This document shows positions 1-7,282 of a stretch of DNA of 18,801 nt, piece by piece. The DNA is from JAWOFN01 sp046497505 [NCBI: bacterium] (GTDB lineage Bacteria > Blakebacterota > Blakebacteria > Blakebacterales): NCBI GenBank assembly GCA_046497505.1, contig JAWOFN010000083.1, positions 1 through 18,801 of the forward strand. Direction: 5' to 3'. Both the position numbers and the translations under genes were made by a program. Below the pieces are notes generated by a model. The model did no database searches. It was not told the DNA's origin and was given only the letters and a program-made list of their open reading frames with translations. Numbering within the stretch: position 1 is the first letter of the stretch; each line of letters begins with the position of its first letter.

Positions 1-591
1 GAAGGCTTCCACCGGTGTGTCCCGGAAGGGCCCCCCGGAGGCGGTCAGGACCAGCCGTTCCACCTCCTCGTCCGGGTGCTCACCCAGTGCCTGAAGCAGC
101 GCGCTGTGCTCGCTGTCCACCGGCAGCAGGAGGGAGTCCCTGTCCCGGACCGCCCGTCCGGCCAGGCGGGTGACCAGCCCCCCTCCCACCACCAGGGTCT
201 CCTTGTTGGCCAGCGCCACCCGTTTCTTCCTCTCCAGGGCCCGCACCGTCGGGACCAGGCCCACACCCCCGACCAGGGCGTTCACGACCTGGTCCGCTTC
301 GGGATGGACGGCGGCCTCCACCAGGCCCTCCATCCCGGTGGCCACCCGGGTGCGGGACGCCCCCCGCTCCAGGGCCCCTTCCAGTTCCCCGCGGAGGGAG
401 GGGTCGGCGATGACCGCCAGCTCCGGCTGCCAGCGCCGTGCCTGTTCCGCCAGCCGGACCACGGAGGTGCGGGCGGTGAGGGCGGCCACGCGTACCTCCA
501 CACCGCGGACCTGGAGGCCCTCCAGGACGTCCAGGGTGCTCCTGCCTATGCTCCCCGTGGAGCCCAGCAGTGTGATGTTCAGCTCGCCCAT
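1..591 (-). CDS. dxr: 1-deoxy-D-xylulose 5-phosphate reductoisomerase, 5' part (runs off the window)
   Basis: Converts 1-deoxy-D-xylulose 5-phosphate to 2-C-methyl-D-erythritol 4-phosphate with NADPH, the first committed step of the MEP isoprenoid pathway; cytosolic. About 197 N-terminal residues are visible and the C-terminal half lies outside the window. The start is the ATG at 591, followed by MGELNITLLGSTGSIG. GSTGSIG (about residues 10-16) is the NADPH-binding loop. ALANKETLV (about 126-134) is strongly conserved in the family, and PVDSEHSA (about 156-163) carries the metal-binding Asp and Glu. TASGGPFRDTP follows just before the edge. An AGGGA lies upstream of the start as a modest ribosome binding site. 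It is 48 nt downstream of cdsA and belongs to the common uppS-cdsA-dxr order. The identification rests on these motifs and the context. Confidence 0.96.
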   Translation of the reverse strand, partial: MGELNITLLGSTGSIGRSTLDVLEGLQVRGVEVRVAALTARTSVVRLAEQARRWQPELAVIADPSLRGELEGALERGASRTRVATGMEGLVEAAVHPEADQVVNALVGGVGLVPTVRALERKKRVALANKETLVVGGGLVTRLAGRAVRDRDSLLLPVDSEHSALLQALGEHPDEEVERLVLTASGGPFRDTPVEAF

Positions 592-639
592 GTCACGATC
601 GGTCCCTGCAGGGTCTCATGTGACCTCCCGGCCCGCTCG

Positions 640-1476
640 TCAGACCGCCGCCAGGAGGACCAGTACGTAGTATAGGAGGGGCGCGCACAGGAGGGTGGAG
701 TCGAACCGGTCCAGCACGCCCCCGTGCCCGGGCAGCAGGGCACCCGCGTCCTTCGCCCCCGCCCCCCGCTTCAGCCGGGATTCCATGAGGTCCCCCAGCA
801 CCGCAGCCGCGCCCATCAGCAGGCCCAGGCCCGCGCCCGCGGGGAGGCTCCACGCAAGATCCGGCACCCACAGGGCCAGCAGCGCCCCAACCGTGCCCGC
901 GCCCGCCACCCCCGCCGCCAGCCCCTCCACCGACTTGCCGGGGGAGACCGCGGGGACCAGTTTGTGGCGCCCCCACCGCATCCCGGCGAAGTAGGCCAGC
1001 GTGTCGGTCCCCCAGACCATGAGGAAGAGGCCCAGGACCACCCAGGGGCCCCCTGGCGGCGTGCCCAGGATGCCCTCTCCCCCCCGGAGCCAGAAGAGGT
1101 GGGCGAGGGGAGCGGCCACGTACACCCAGGAGAGGGTGACGGAACCGGCCGCGGTGCCCGGTCTCATCATCTCAGGGTGAATGACCAGGTCGAGGAGGAC
1201 CGCGGCGGTACCGGCCACCAGTACCAGACCCCAGTGGGAGCCGGCGAAGAGCCAGGCGTCCGTCAGGAGGGCGATCCCGACCGCCATGCCCAGCACCCGG
1301 ACCGCCAGGGCGTCCCTGCCCGGTGCCAGCAGGCGGTTCAGTTCCCACTGGCCCCGGAGGGCGATGACCGCCACCACCGCGAAGAACCAGCCCCCCCCCA
1401 GGAAGATGGAGACGGTGAGGAGGGGCGCGCCCACCAGGGCGACCGCGATCCGCAGACCCAGGTCCCTTCCGGACAC
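640..1476 (-). CDS. cdsA: Phosphatidate cytidylyltransferase (CDP-diglyceride synthase)
   Basis: Makes CDP-diacylglycerol from phosphatidic acid and CTP, the branch point of phospholipid synthesis, in the cytoplasmic membrane. The 278-residue product is strongly hydrophobic with several membrane segments. Near the C-terminus (about residues 233-259) it carries the full family signature: SRLKR, then KD, then GHGGVLDRFDS, with the metal-binding acidic residues in place. The length is normal for the family. The start is a GTG at 1476 (MSGRDLGLRIAVALVGAPLL, starting as the family usually does) with no strong Shine-Dalgarno sequence. It lies 25 nt after uppS, so translation may depend on coupling. 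UppS uses isoprenoids and Dxr makes their precursors, so the trio serves envelope lipid synthesis. Confidence 0.96.
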   Translation of the reverse strand: MSGRDLGLRIAVALVGAPLLTVSIFLGGGWFFAVVAVIALRGQWELNRLLAPGRDALAVRVLGMAVGIALLTDAWLFAGSHWGLVLVAGTAAVLLDLVIHPEMMRPGTAAGSVTLSWVYVAAPLAHLFWLRGGEGILGTPPGGPWVVLGLFLMVWGTDTLAYFAGMRWGRHKLVPAVSPGKSVEGLAAGVAGAGTVGALLALWVPDLAWSLPAGAGLGLLMGAAAVLGDLMESRLKRGAGAKDAGALLPGHGGVLDRFDSTLLCAPLLYYVLVLLAAV

Positions 1477-1501
1477 TACCCGGCCCGCCGTACGATGCCC
1501 A

Positions 1502-2266
1502 CTACCGGTTCACCTGTTCGCTGGTCCGTCCGAAACGGCGTTCCCTGCCCGTGTAATCCAGCAGGGCGCGGTAGAACGCCTCCTCGTCGAAGTCGGGCCA
1601 GAGGGTCTCGGTGAAATAGATCTCGGCGTACGCGATCTGCCAGAGGAGGAAGTTGCTGATCCGCTGCTCCCCGCTGGTGCGGATGAGCAGGTCGGGGTCG
1701 GGGAGGTCGCTGGTGAGCAGGTACGATTCGAACTCCTCCTGGCTCACCGGGCCCGTTCGTCCGGTGGCGAGCCGCTGGGCAACCAGCCGCTCCACCCCGC
1801 GGAGGATCTCCCTCCGTGATCCGTAGTTGAGGGCGAGGTTCAGCACCAGGCCGGCGTTCGATGAGGTCCGGTCCATGGCCCGCTGGAGTCCCCTGCGCGG
1901 CTCGGGAAGGATCTCACTCAGGTCGCCGGTGATCCGGAGCCGGACATCGTTCCGGTCCAGGTCGTCCACCTCACGCTCTACCGTCTCGGCCAGGAGCTGC
2001 ATCAGGGAGCGCACCTCGCTCAGGGGACGCTTCCAGTTCTCCTGGCTGAACACGTAGAGGGTGAGGGCCTCGATGCCCACTTCCGCGGAAGCCTCCACCA
2101 CCCGGCGGACCGCGCGGACCCCCGCCTCGTGACCCGCCACGCGGTCCAGGCCGCGCTGGCGTGCCCATCGCCCGTTGCCGTCCATGATGATGGCCACGTG
2201 GGCGGGCAGGTTGCCCCGCTGGAGGAGTTCCTCCCTCAGCCCTGCGATGGCGGTCTCGGGACTCAA
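1502..2266 (-). CDS. uppS: Isoprenyl transferase / undecaprenyl diphosphate synthase
   Basis: cis-Prenyltransferase that condenses isopentenyl diphosphate onto farnesyl diphosphate to make undecaprenyl diphosphate, the lipid carrier for peptidoglycan and O-antigen; cytosolic or membrane-associated. The 254-residue product has the substrate-binding motif IIMDGNGRWARQRG (catalytic Asp near residue 29), the LTLYVFSQENWKRP segment (about 68-81), and the C-terminal RTSGEQRISNFLLWQ motif (about 196-210), followed by FTETLWPDF. I chose the TTG at 2266 (LSPETAIAGL), which has a GGAGAG about 9 nt upstream. Starting at a downstream codon would leave too short a lead into the first beta strand. It follows the hairpin at 2309-2349. 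I see no clear separate promoter, so transcription may come through from the TPR gene. Confidence 0.96.
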   Translation of the reverse strand: MSPETAIAGLREELLQRGNLPAHVAIIMDGNGRWARQRGLDRVAGHEAGVRAVRRVVEASAEVGIEALTLYVFSQENWKRPLSEVRSLMQLLAETVEREVDDLDRNDVRLRITGDLSEILPEPRRGLQRAMDRTSSNAGLVLNLALNYGSRREILRGVERLVAQRLATGRTGPVSQEEFESYLLTSDLPDPDLLIRTSGEQRISNFLLWQIAYAEIYFTETLWPDFDEEAFYRALLDYTGRERRFGRTSEQVNR

Positions 2267-2308
2267 AGCGCTCGTCTCTCCCTCGCGTCACGTGGAGGAC
2301 CGAAACAC

Positions 2309-2349
2309 CGACGCGCCGAGACCGCTCCCGAAGGGGTCTCGGCGCGTCG
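2309..2349 (-). terminator. 15-bp perfect hairpin after the TPR lipoprotein gene (terminator or attenuator)
   Basis: Positions 2309-2323 and 2335-2349 are perfect inverted repeats of 15 bp, with an 11-nt loop at 2324-2334. The arms are GC-rich (core GCGCCGAGACC) and would form a very stable RNA stem. It lies 59 nt after the TPR gene stop and 43 nt before the uppS start. On the minus strand the stem is followed by GTGTTTCGG, only three U residues, so it is not a textbook intrinsic terminator. It could terminate, attenuate read-through into uppS, or protect the 3' end of the upstream message. Confidence 0.7.
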
Positions 2350-2407
2350 AAGGCTGCTGCGGACGGTCCGCTCCCGGGGGGCCGGCACCGGCGATCCGAT
2401 CAGCGTG

Positions 2408-3460
2408 CTACCGGGCAGTCGGGGGGGGCTCCTCTCCGCCCAGGGCCGCGCGGATCTGCTCCGCCCTCTCGATGTACGCGCGCCCCTTCTCCGGTTCGCC
2501 CTTCCTCACCCAGTAGATACCCAGGAGCTCCCAGGAGTCCGCGTCGTTCGGGTCGAGCTCCACGGCCTTCTCCAGGTAGGGGAGCGCCTTATCCAGCTCC
2601 TCCTGCTGGATGTACTGGAAGGCGACGAGGGAGAATGCCTGAGCATTGAACGGGTTCAGCTCGGTGCTCCGGATCCAGTAGGGGAACGCCTTCTCCGGCT
2701 GACCCTCCTGGTAGTAGAGACTGGCCATGTTCCAGACGTTCTCCACGTTGTCCGGGTCGTGCTCCAGGGCCTGCTCCAGCAGCTCGATGGCCTTGGGGCG
2801 CTGGTCGGTCTGGAGATAGGAGACGGCCAGGGTGTTCACCCCCCGGGGATCGGTCTCCAGGAGCGTCTGCCTCATCGGCTCCAGGTAGTCGATCGTCTCC
2901 TGGTAGTGCTGCTGGTTGAAGTGGAGGAACGCCATGTTCTTGCGGGCGACCTCGTGCTCCGGCTCCAGCTCCAGAACCTTCCCGTACATCTCCATCGCCT
3001 GGTCGATCTCGCCCCTCTGGCCGTGGATGGCCGCCCGGTTCATCCAGCCGGGCACCCGCTCGGGCATCAGGGTGGTACAGATCTCCAGCTCGGAGTAGGC
3101 CTGATCCAGGTCTCCCCGGTTCATGAGCGCCACCGAGTTGTTGAATTTCGACACCCACTGGCTCTGCAGGATGCGTTCGACCTGCTGGCGGTAGCTGGGG
3201 CTCAGCTCGGCGGCACTCCCGTAATGCTGGGCCGCCAGTTCCCACTTCCGCTCGATGATGTCGACATCACCCAGCAGCTTGTAGGCTTCCGCGTTGTCCG
3301 GGTAGGTCTGGATCGCCTTCTCCAGCGACGCCCGGGCATTCACGTAATCCTGGTTGTTGATGTAGATCTTGGCCGAGGTGATCTCCGGCGGGGCGCACCC
3401 GACCGCGACCACGGCCACGGCCACCAGCGCGAACATGGTTCGTAGTACAGCCTTCTTCAT
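2408..3460 (-). CDS. TPR-repeat lipoprotein
   Basis: Function not known; probably a membrane-anchored scaffold. The 350-residue product begins with a lipoprotein signal: MKK, a hydrophobic stretch from about residue 4, and the lipobox-like AVGC with the Cys at residue 22, followed by APP. The rest is about eight tetratricopeptide repeats, seen as recurring patterns such as NAEAYKLLGD, DYVNARASLEKAIQ, PEKAFPYWIRSTELNP and LDKALPYLEKAVELDP. The C-terminal tail is short and charged (GGEEPPPTAR). The ATG at 3460 has a good AAGGAGG 10 nt upstream. It has its own promoter (3554-3582) and is followed by a strong hairpin, so it may be a single-gene unit set between two biosynthetic blocks. Residue +2 after the Cys is Ala, which does not argue for inner-membrane retention. 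Confidence 0.88.
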   Translation of the reverse strand: MKKAVLRTMFALVAVAVVAVGCAPPEITSAKIYINNQDYVNARASLEKAIQTYPDNAEAYKLLGDVDIIERKWELAAQHYGSAAELSPSYRQQVERILQSQWVSKFNNSVALMNRGDLDQAYSELEICTTLMPERVPGWMNRAAIHGQRGEIDQAMEMYGKVLELEPEHEVARKNMAFLHFNQQHYQETIDYLEPMRQTLLETDPRGVNTLAVSYLQTDQRPKAIELLEQALEHDPDNVENVWNMASLYYQEGQPEKAFPYWIRSTELNPFNAQAFSLVAFQYIQQEELDKALPYLEKAVELDPNDADSWELLGIYWVRKGEPEKGRAYIERAEQIRAALGGEEPPPTAR

Positions 3461-3470
3461 CAGATCAGGG

Positions 3471-3477
3471 CCTCCTT
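3471..3477 (-). promoter_or_regulatory. Ribosome binding site of the TPR lipoprotein gene
   Basis: AAGGAGG on the minus strand, 10 nt upstream of the ATG at 3460. It is one of the clearest Shine-Dalgarno sites in the window and fixes the start directly before the MKK signal peptide. Confidence 0.75.
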
Positions 3478-3553
3478 ATTGCCCCCTGCAATCTGTCCTG
3501 CCGCCGGGCGGCGGATGACGGCGGGTGCGGTGAGACTTCAGCAAACAGTAAGA

Positions 3554-3582
3554 ATGATACGAAGAGGTCCGAAACGGGGCAA
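3554..3582 (-). promoter_or_regulatory. Sigma70-type promoter for the TPR lipoprotein gene
   Basis: On the minus strand a -35 box TTGCCC (3577-3582, 4 of 6 consensus) is separated by exactly 17 nt from a -10 box TATCAT (3554-3559, 5 of 6 consensus). It starts just after the mtnA stop codon at 3587. The predicted start near 3547 gives a leader of about 85 nt, which contains a small GC hairpin (3501-3514). The AT-rich patch stands out in this GC-rich window. This is inferred from sequence only. Confidence 0.55.
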
Positions 3583-3586
3583 GGTC

Positions 3587-4687
3587 TCACGCCTCCGGTA
3601 TCTCCTGTATCTGCCTCGCGATCCCCTCTCTACTGACGGGCGAGACGACCCCGCGTTCAGTGATGATCCCGGTGATGAGGTCCGCCGGGGTGACGTCGAA
3701 GGCCGGTGTGTAGACCTCCGTCCCTTCCGGGGCCTTACCCCTCCCTACCGATGAACCGAGGATCTCTTCAGCCGGACGCTCTTCGATGGGGATCCCCTCC
3801 CCTCCGGCCGCCGAGGGATCCACCGTGCTCAGGGGCGCTGCCACGTAGAAGGGGATGCCGTGATGGCGGGCCGCCAGGGCCAGGGCATAGGTGCCTATCT
3901 TGTTGGCCGCGTCGCCGCTGGCGGCGATCCGGTCGGCTCCCACGATGACGGTGTCCACACCCCGGGCCGCCATGGTATGCGCGGCAGCGGAATCCACGAT
4001 GAGGGCGTGGGGGATCCCCAGCCGGTCCAGTTCCCAGGTGGTGAGACGCGCTCCCTGCAAGAGGGGACGGGTCTCGGTGGCATATACGAAGTCCACCTTC
4101 CCCTGCCGGCGGGCGGTGCGGATCACGCCCAGGGCGGTGCCGAATCCCCCGGTGGCCAGGGCCCCGGTGTTGCAGTGGGTGAGCACCGTGCTCCCCTCGC
4201 CCATCAGGGAGGCGCCGTGCTCCCCCATGGCCCGCCCCCGCTCCAGGTCGTCCTCGTGGAGGGCACGGGCCCTGAGCAGCAGACGCTGGAAGAGGTCCTC
4301 CGGGGGCAGCCCCTCCTCCAGGGCACCGCGGACCTCGTCCCACATCTTCTCCAGGGCCCAGAAGAGGTTCACCGCCGTGGGGCGGGTGGCGGCCAGGTCC
4401 TCCCCGGCACGTTCCAGCCGGGCCCGGAAGCGCTCCCCCACCGCCCCCTCCCGCTCCGCCTCCCGGACGGCCAGGCACATGCCGTAGGCCGCCGAGACAC
4501 CGATGGCCGGGGCGCCCCGGACCCTGAGACCCCGGATCGCCTCGCACAGCACCTCCACGCTCCGTATCTGGAGCCAGGTCTCCTCGCCCGGGAGCAGGGT
4601 CTGGTCCAGGAGGAGCAGGTGGTCCTCGACCCACCGCATCGGCCGCAGGTCGGCGTCCGCACCGGCGGGATCACGCACGGCGATCAC
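3587..4687 (-). CDS. mtnA: S-methyl-5-thioribose-1-phosphate isomerase
   Basis: Isomerises 5-methylthioribose 1-phosphate to 5-methylthioribulose 1-phosphate in the methionine salvage pathway; cytosolic. The 366-residue product has RGAPAIGVSAAYG (about 57-69), THCNTGALAT with the expected catalytic Cys (about 172), ETRPLLQGARLT (about 205-216) and GADRIAASGDAANKIGTY with the catalytic Asp (about 252). These distinguish it from the related eIF2B-type regulatory proteins. The start is a GTG at 4687 that overlaps the argS stop as GTGA. An internal ATG at residue 17 (MRWVEDHLLLLDQT) aligns better with the usual family N-terminus and is a realistic alternative. No other methionine salvage gene is in the window, so this is an isolated pathway member. 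Transcription from argS seems to end here, just before the promoter at 3582. Confidence 0.96.
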   Translation of the reverse strand: MIAVRDPAGADADLRPMRWVEDHLLLLDQTLLPGEETWLQIRSVEVLCEAIRGLRVRGAPAIGVSAAYGMCLAVREAEREGAVGERFRARLERAGEDLAATRPTAVNLFWALEKMWDEVRGALEEGLPPEDLFQRLLLRARALHEDDLERGRAMGEHGASLMGEGSTVLTHCNTGALATGGFGTALGVIRTARRQGKVDFVYATETRPLLQGARLTTWELDRLGIPHALIVDSAAAHTMAARGVDTVIVGADRIAASGDAANKIGTYALALAARHHGIPFYVAAPLSTVDPSAAGGEGIPIEERPAEEILGSSVGRGKAPEGTEVYTPAFDVTPADLITGIITERGVVSPVSREGIARQIQEIPEA

Positions 4688-6372
4688 ATCCGTTCGGGGG
4701 CCCGGACACCCAGCAGCCCCAGACCGTTGGCCAGGGTCTGCCGGACCGCCTCGCAGAGGGCGAGCCGGGCGGCCCGCAGACCCGGCTCCGCCTGGATGAC
4801 CGGGTGCTTGTGGTAGAAGGGGTGGAAGGTGCCCGCCAGGTCCCGGAGCCAGGCGGGGATGCGGTGGGGCTCCAGCGAGCGGGCCGCGTCGGCCACGACG
4901 TCCGGGTAGGCCGCCAGGACCCGGAGGAGTGCCCGTTCCTCCTCCTCGGTCAGCAGCCCGAGGTCCGCTCCCGGGACCTCCAGGTCGGGATCGATCCCCT
5001 CCTCACGGGCCTTCCGAAGCAGGCTGCGGATCCGGGCGTGGGCGTACTGCACGTAGTAGACGGGGTTCTCCTCGTTCTGGGCCACCGCGAGGTCGAGGTC
5101 GAAGTCCAGGGGGGTGTTCGTGCTTCGCGTGAGGAAGAGGAACCTGGCGGCATCGGTCCCCACCTCGTCCAGGAGTTCGGCCATCTCGATGAGCCGGCCG
5201 CTCCGCTTGCTCATCTTCACCACCTCGCCGCTCCGAAGCAGGTTCACCTGCTGGACGATGAGTACCCGGAAGTCCTCCTCCGGGTGGCCCAGGGCCTTGA
5301 GAGCGGCCTGCATCCTGCCGATGTAACCGTGGTGGTCCGGACCCCAGAGGTCCACCAGCTTCCGCCAGCCCCGGGCATACTTGTCCCGGTGGTAGGCGAT
5401 GTCGGGCAGCAGGTAGGTCGGGCGTCCCTCGCTGGTGACCAGGACCCGGTCCTTGTCGTCCCCGAAATCGGTGGATCGGAACCAGACCGCCCCCTCTTCC
5501 TCGTAGACGCATCCCCGATCCCTCAGGTCCGCCAGGGTCTCATCCACCGCCCCGGAGGCGTGGAGGCTCGATTCCCGGAACCATTCGTCGAAGGAGAGCC
5601 TGAAGCGCCACAGCGTCTCCCGATGTCCCTCCAGGATGCGGTCCACGGCGATACGGGAGAGACATCCGGCCCGCTCCTCCTCATCGAGGTCTTCCCACCC
5701 CTCCGGCAGCCCCTCCTCCACCAGTGCGGAGGCCATCTCCGCCAGGTACTCGCCGTGGTAGCCCCCTTCGGGGATCACGGCCTCCTCCCCCCGCTCCTCC
5801 CGGACCCGGGCAAGGAGACTCTGACCCAGCAGGCGCACCTGCCGCCCGGCATCGTTGACATAGAACTCCCGCCCCGCCCGACCGCCTGCGGCGGTCACCA
5901 GGGAAGCGAGCACGTCTCCCACCGCGGCGGCCCGTGCGCTCACCACGTTCAGGGGCCCCGTGGGATTGGCCGAGACGAACTCGAAGAGGACCTCCTCCCC
6001 CTCCATCCGGCCGCTTCGCCCGTAATCCTCCCCCTCCTCGAGCACCTCCCGGACCGCATGCTCCAGCCAGGAGGGCGCGAAGCGGAAGTTGAGGAAGCCG
6101 GGACCCGCGATCTCCACGGACTCCAGGGGCGCGGGGAGGCTGTCGGGAGGCTCCCGGTCCAGCTCATCCTTCAAGCGTGCCGCTACATCCCGGGGGACGG
6201 TACCGGCCCGCCCCGCGAGGGCCATGGCCACGGTGGAGGCCAGGTGACCGTGGGAGGGGTCCCGGGGGGGAGCCACCGGGACCTCCTCCGGTCCGATCCG
6301 CAGGTCGTGCCGGCCTGCCGCCTCTGCCAGGGCCTCCTGGAGGGCGCGTGCGGTCCGCTGCATGAGAGGCAT
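4684..6372 (-). CDS. argS: Arginyl-tRNA synthetase with an altered HIGH motif
   Basis: Charges tRNA-Arg with arginine; class I synthetase, cytosolic. The 562-residue product starts with the ArgRS-specific N-terminal domain, followed by EIAGPGFLNFR (about 87-97), FVSANPTGPL (about 132-141), YVNDAGRQ (about 171-178), the catalytic Rossmann domain with GPDHHGYIGRM, KMSKRSG (about 386-392), and a DALR-type anticodon-binding domain that ends in GVRAPERM. The odd point is that the class I HIGH signature, expected right after NPTGPL, reads NVVS (residues 142-145), so both histidines and the glycine are gone, while KMSKR is intact. The ATG at 6372 overlaps the rsfS stop by one base (TGATG). An ATG three codons later is also possible. 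Length and domain order are normal. It is probably the functional ArgRS unless a second copy exists elsewhere. Confidence 0.96.
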   Translation of the reverse strand: MPLMQRTARALQEALAEAAGRHDLRIGPEEVPVAPPRDPSHGHLASTVAMALAGRAGTVPRDVAARLKDELDREPPDSLPAPLESVEIAGPGFLNFRFAPSWLEHAVREVLEEGEDYGRSGRMEGEEVLFEFVSANPTGPLNVVSARAAAVGDVLASLVTAAGGRAGREFYVNDAGRQVRLLGQSLLARVREERGEEAVIPEGGYHGEYLAEMASALVEEGLPEGWEDLDEEERAGCLSRIAVDRILEGHRETLWRFRLSFDEWFRESSLHASGAVDETLADLRDRGCVYEEEGAVWFRSTDFGDDKDRVLVTSEGRPTYLLPDIAYHRDKYARGWRKLVDLWGPDHHGYIGRMQAALKALGHPEEDFRVLIVQQVNLLRSGEVVKMSKRSGRLIEMAELLDEVGTDAARFLFLTRSTNTPLDFDLDLAVAQNEENPVYYVQYAHARIRSLLRKAREEGIDPDLEVPGADLGLLTEEEERALLRVLAAYPDVVADAARSLEPHRIPAWLRDLAGTFHPFYHKHPVIQAEPGLRAARLALCEAVRQTLANGLGLLGVRAPERM

Positions 6373-6779
6373 CAGTCCGGCTCTCCCAGTTCTTCGGAGG
6401 GGGCGTCACCCCAGAGGCGCTCCAGCCCGTAGTAGTCCCGGGCCTCCGGGTGGAAGAGATGGACCACCACGTCCACATAGTCCATGAGGATCCAGACAGG
6501 ACGTTCTCCGTCCGCACCCTCCACGTGCCAGGGACGCTCGTCCAGTTCCTCTTCGGCCCACTCCACCACGTGTTCTGAGACGGCCCGGGCATGCACGTCG
6601 GTGGATACGGTGCCGATGACGAAGAAATCGGTCACACTCGTGAGGTCGCGCAGGTCGAGGATGACCAGCTCCTCCGCCTTCTTCTCCCGGGCCGCCTCGG
6701 CCAGCCTCCGGGCCAGACGCCGGGAGGGCGGATCCTTCCCCTTCCGGTGTCCGCGCCTCTCCGTCCTGGATCCAGTCAT
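6372..6779 (-). CDS. rsfS: Ribosomal silencing factor RsfS (Iojap family)
   Basis: Family members bind ribosomal protein L14 on the 50S subunit and block joining with 30S, damping translation when nutrients run low. The 135-residue product has a basic N-terminal tail (GHRKGKDPPSRR), then the Iojap domain: LVILDLRDLTSVTDFFVIGT, HVVEWAEEEL, RPWHVEGADGERPVWILMDY and VVVHLFHPEARDYYGLERLW. The motifs VTDFFVI, W(I/V)LxDY and HxFxxxxRxYYxLExLW are all present. The ATG at 6779 overlaps the upstream stop by one base (TGATG), and its own stop overlaps the argS start in the same way, so the three genes are tightly coupled. The pairing with a LytR_C protein upstream is seen in other bacteria. Confidence 0.95.
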   Translation of the reverse strand: MTGSRTERRGHRKGKDPPSRRLARRLAEAAREKKAEELVILDLRDLTSVTDFFVIGTVSTDVHARAVSEHVVEWAEEELDERPWHVEGADGERPVWILMDYVDVVVHLFHPEARDYYGLERLWGDAPSEELGEPD

Positions 6780-7282
6780 CAGGGGTCGATCTCACGATAG
6801 GGTTTCAGCTGCCTGTGGTCCTCGCCCAGGATCACGGTGACCTCGAGCAGCAGGTCGGGCCGCACCTGGCGTATCACGTTCTCGGTACCCAGCGTCCGGG
6901 CCAGGGAGCGGGCCACCGACTCATCCCCTCCCCGGTCGATGACCAGGGTCTCCGGGTACCTGAAGTCCTTTGCGTTCTCCACGTTCACCACGTCGAACCC
7001 CCGCTCACGGAGATACGCATGGGCCCGTGCCGCGATCCCCCCCACCCCGCATCCGTTGAGGACCTCCACCTGGGGCCTGCGGTCGGGTACCGTCTCCTCC
7101 GATCCCTGGGAGAGGAGCTGGAACTCATCTGCCGCCGGGTCGGGGGCCGGCTCCCCCCGCACCAGCATCAGCACGATCACCACCACGAAGAGGGTCACCA
7201 CCGCCACGATCCCGCCATAGGCCAGGATCCTGCTCCCCACCGACCCCCCCTGTCCGGGGAGAACGATCCGGCGGCGGCTCAC
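6779..7282 (-). CDS. LytR C-terminal-domain membrane protein
   Basis: Function not established; the domain is usually found at the end of LytR-CpsA-Psr wall-assembly proteins or alone. The 167-residue product has a short basic N-terminus (MSRRR), one membrane helix (about 18-41, AYGGIVAVVTLFVVVIVLML), an acidic linker, and then a LytR_C domain (about 70-157). The domain begins VEVLNGCGVGGIAARAHAYL and includes FDVVNVENAKDF, YPETLVIDR and LEVTVILGED. The LCP catalytic domain is absent, so it is not itself a wall-polymer ligase. Topology suggests N-in with the domain outside the membrane. The start is a GTG at 7282 overlapping the upstream stop as GTGA. The stop overlaps the rsfS start. Confidence 0.88.
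   Translation of the reverse strand: MSRRRIVLPGQGGSVGSRILAYGGIVAVVTLFVVVIVLMLVRGEPAPDPAADEFQLLSQGSEETVPDRRPQVEVLNGCGVGGIAARAHAYLRERGFDVVNVENAKDFRYPETLVIDRGGDESVARSLARTLGTENVIRQVRPDLLLEVTVILGEDHRQLKPYREIDP

Noticed and set aside
2129-3445. A 438-codon open frame on the plus strand
   Set aside because: Antisense to the TPR lipoprotein and uppS. Its Leu/Val/Asp/His-rich composition is the mirror of the TPR code, and it runs across the hairpin.
3501-3514. Small hairpin in the TPR gene leader, considered as an mtnA terminator or riboswitch
   Set aside because: The stem is only 5 bp with a 4-nt loop, has no U-run, and the about 85-nt leader shows no riboswitch fold that I recognise.
4804-6432. 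A 542-codon open frame on the plus strand
   Set aside because: It is antisense to argS, whose motifs and codon pattern are clear. In high-GC DNA the opposite strand of a real gene often stays open, and the translation has no recognisable domain.
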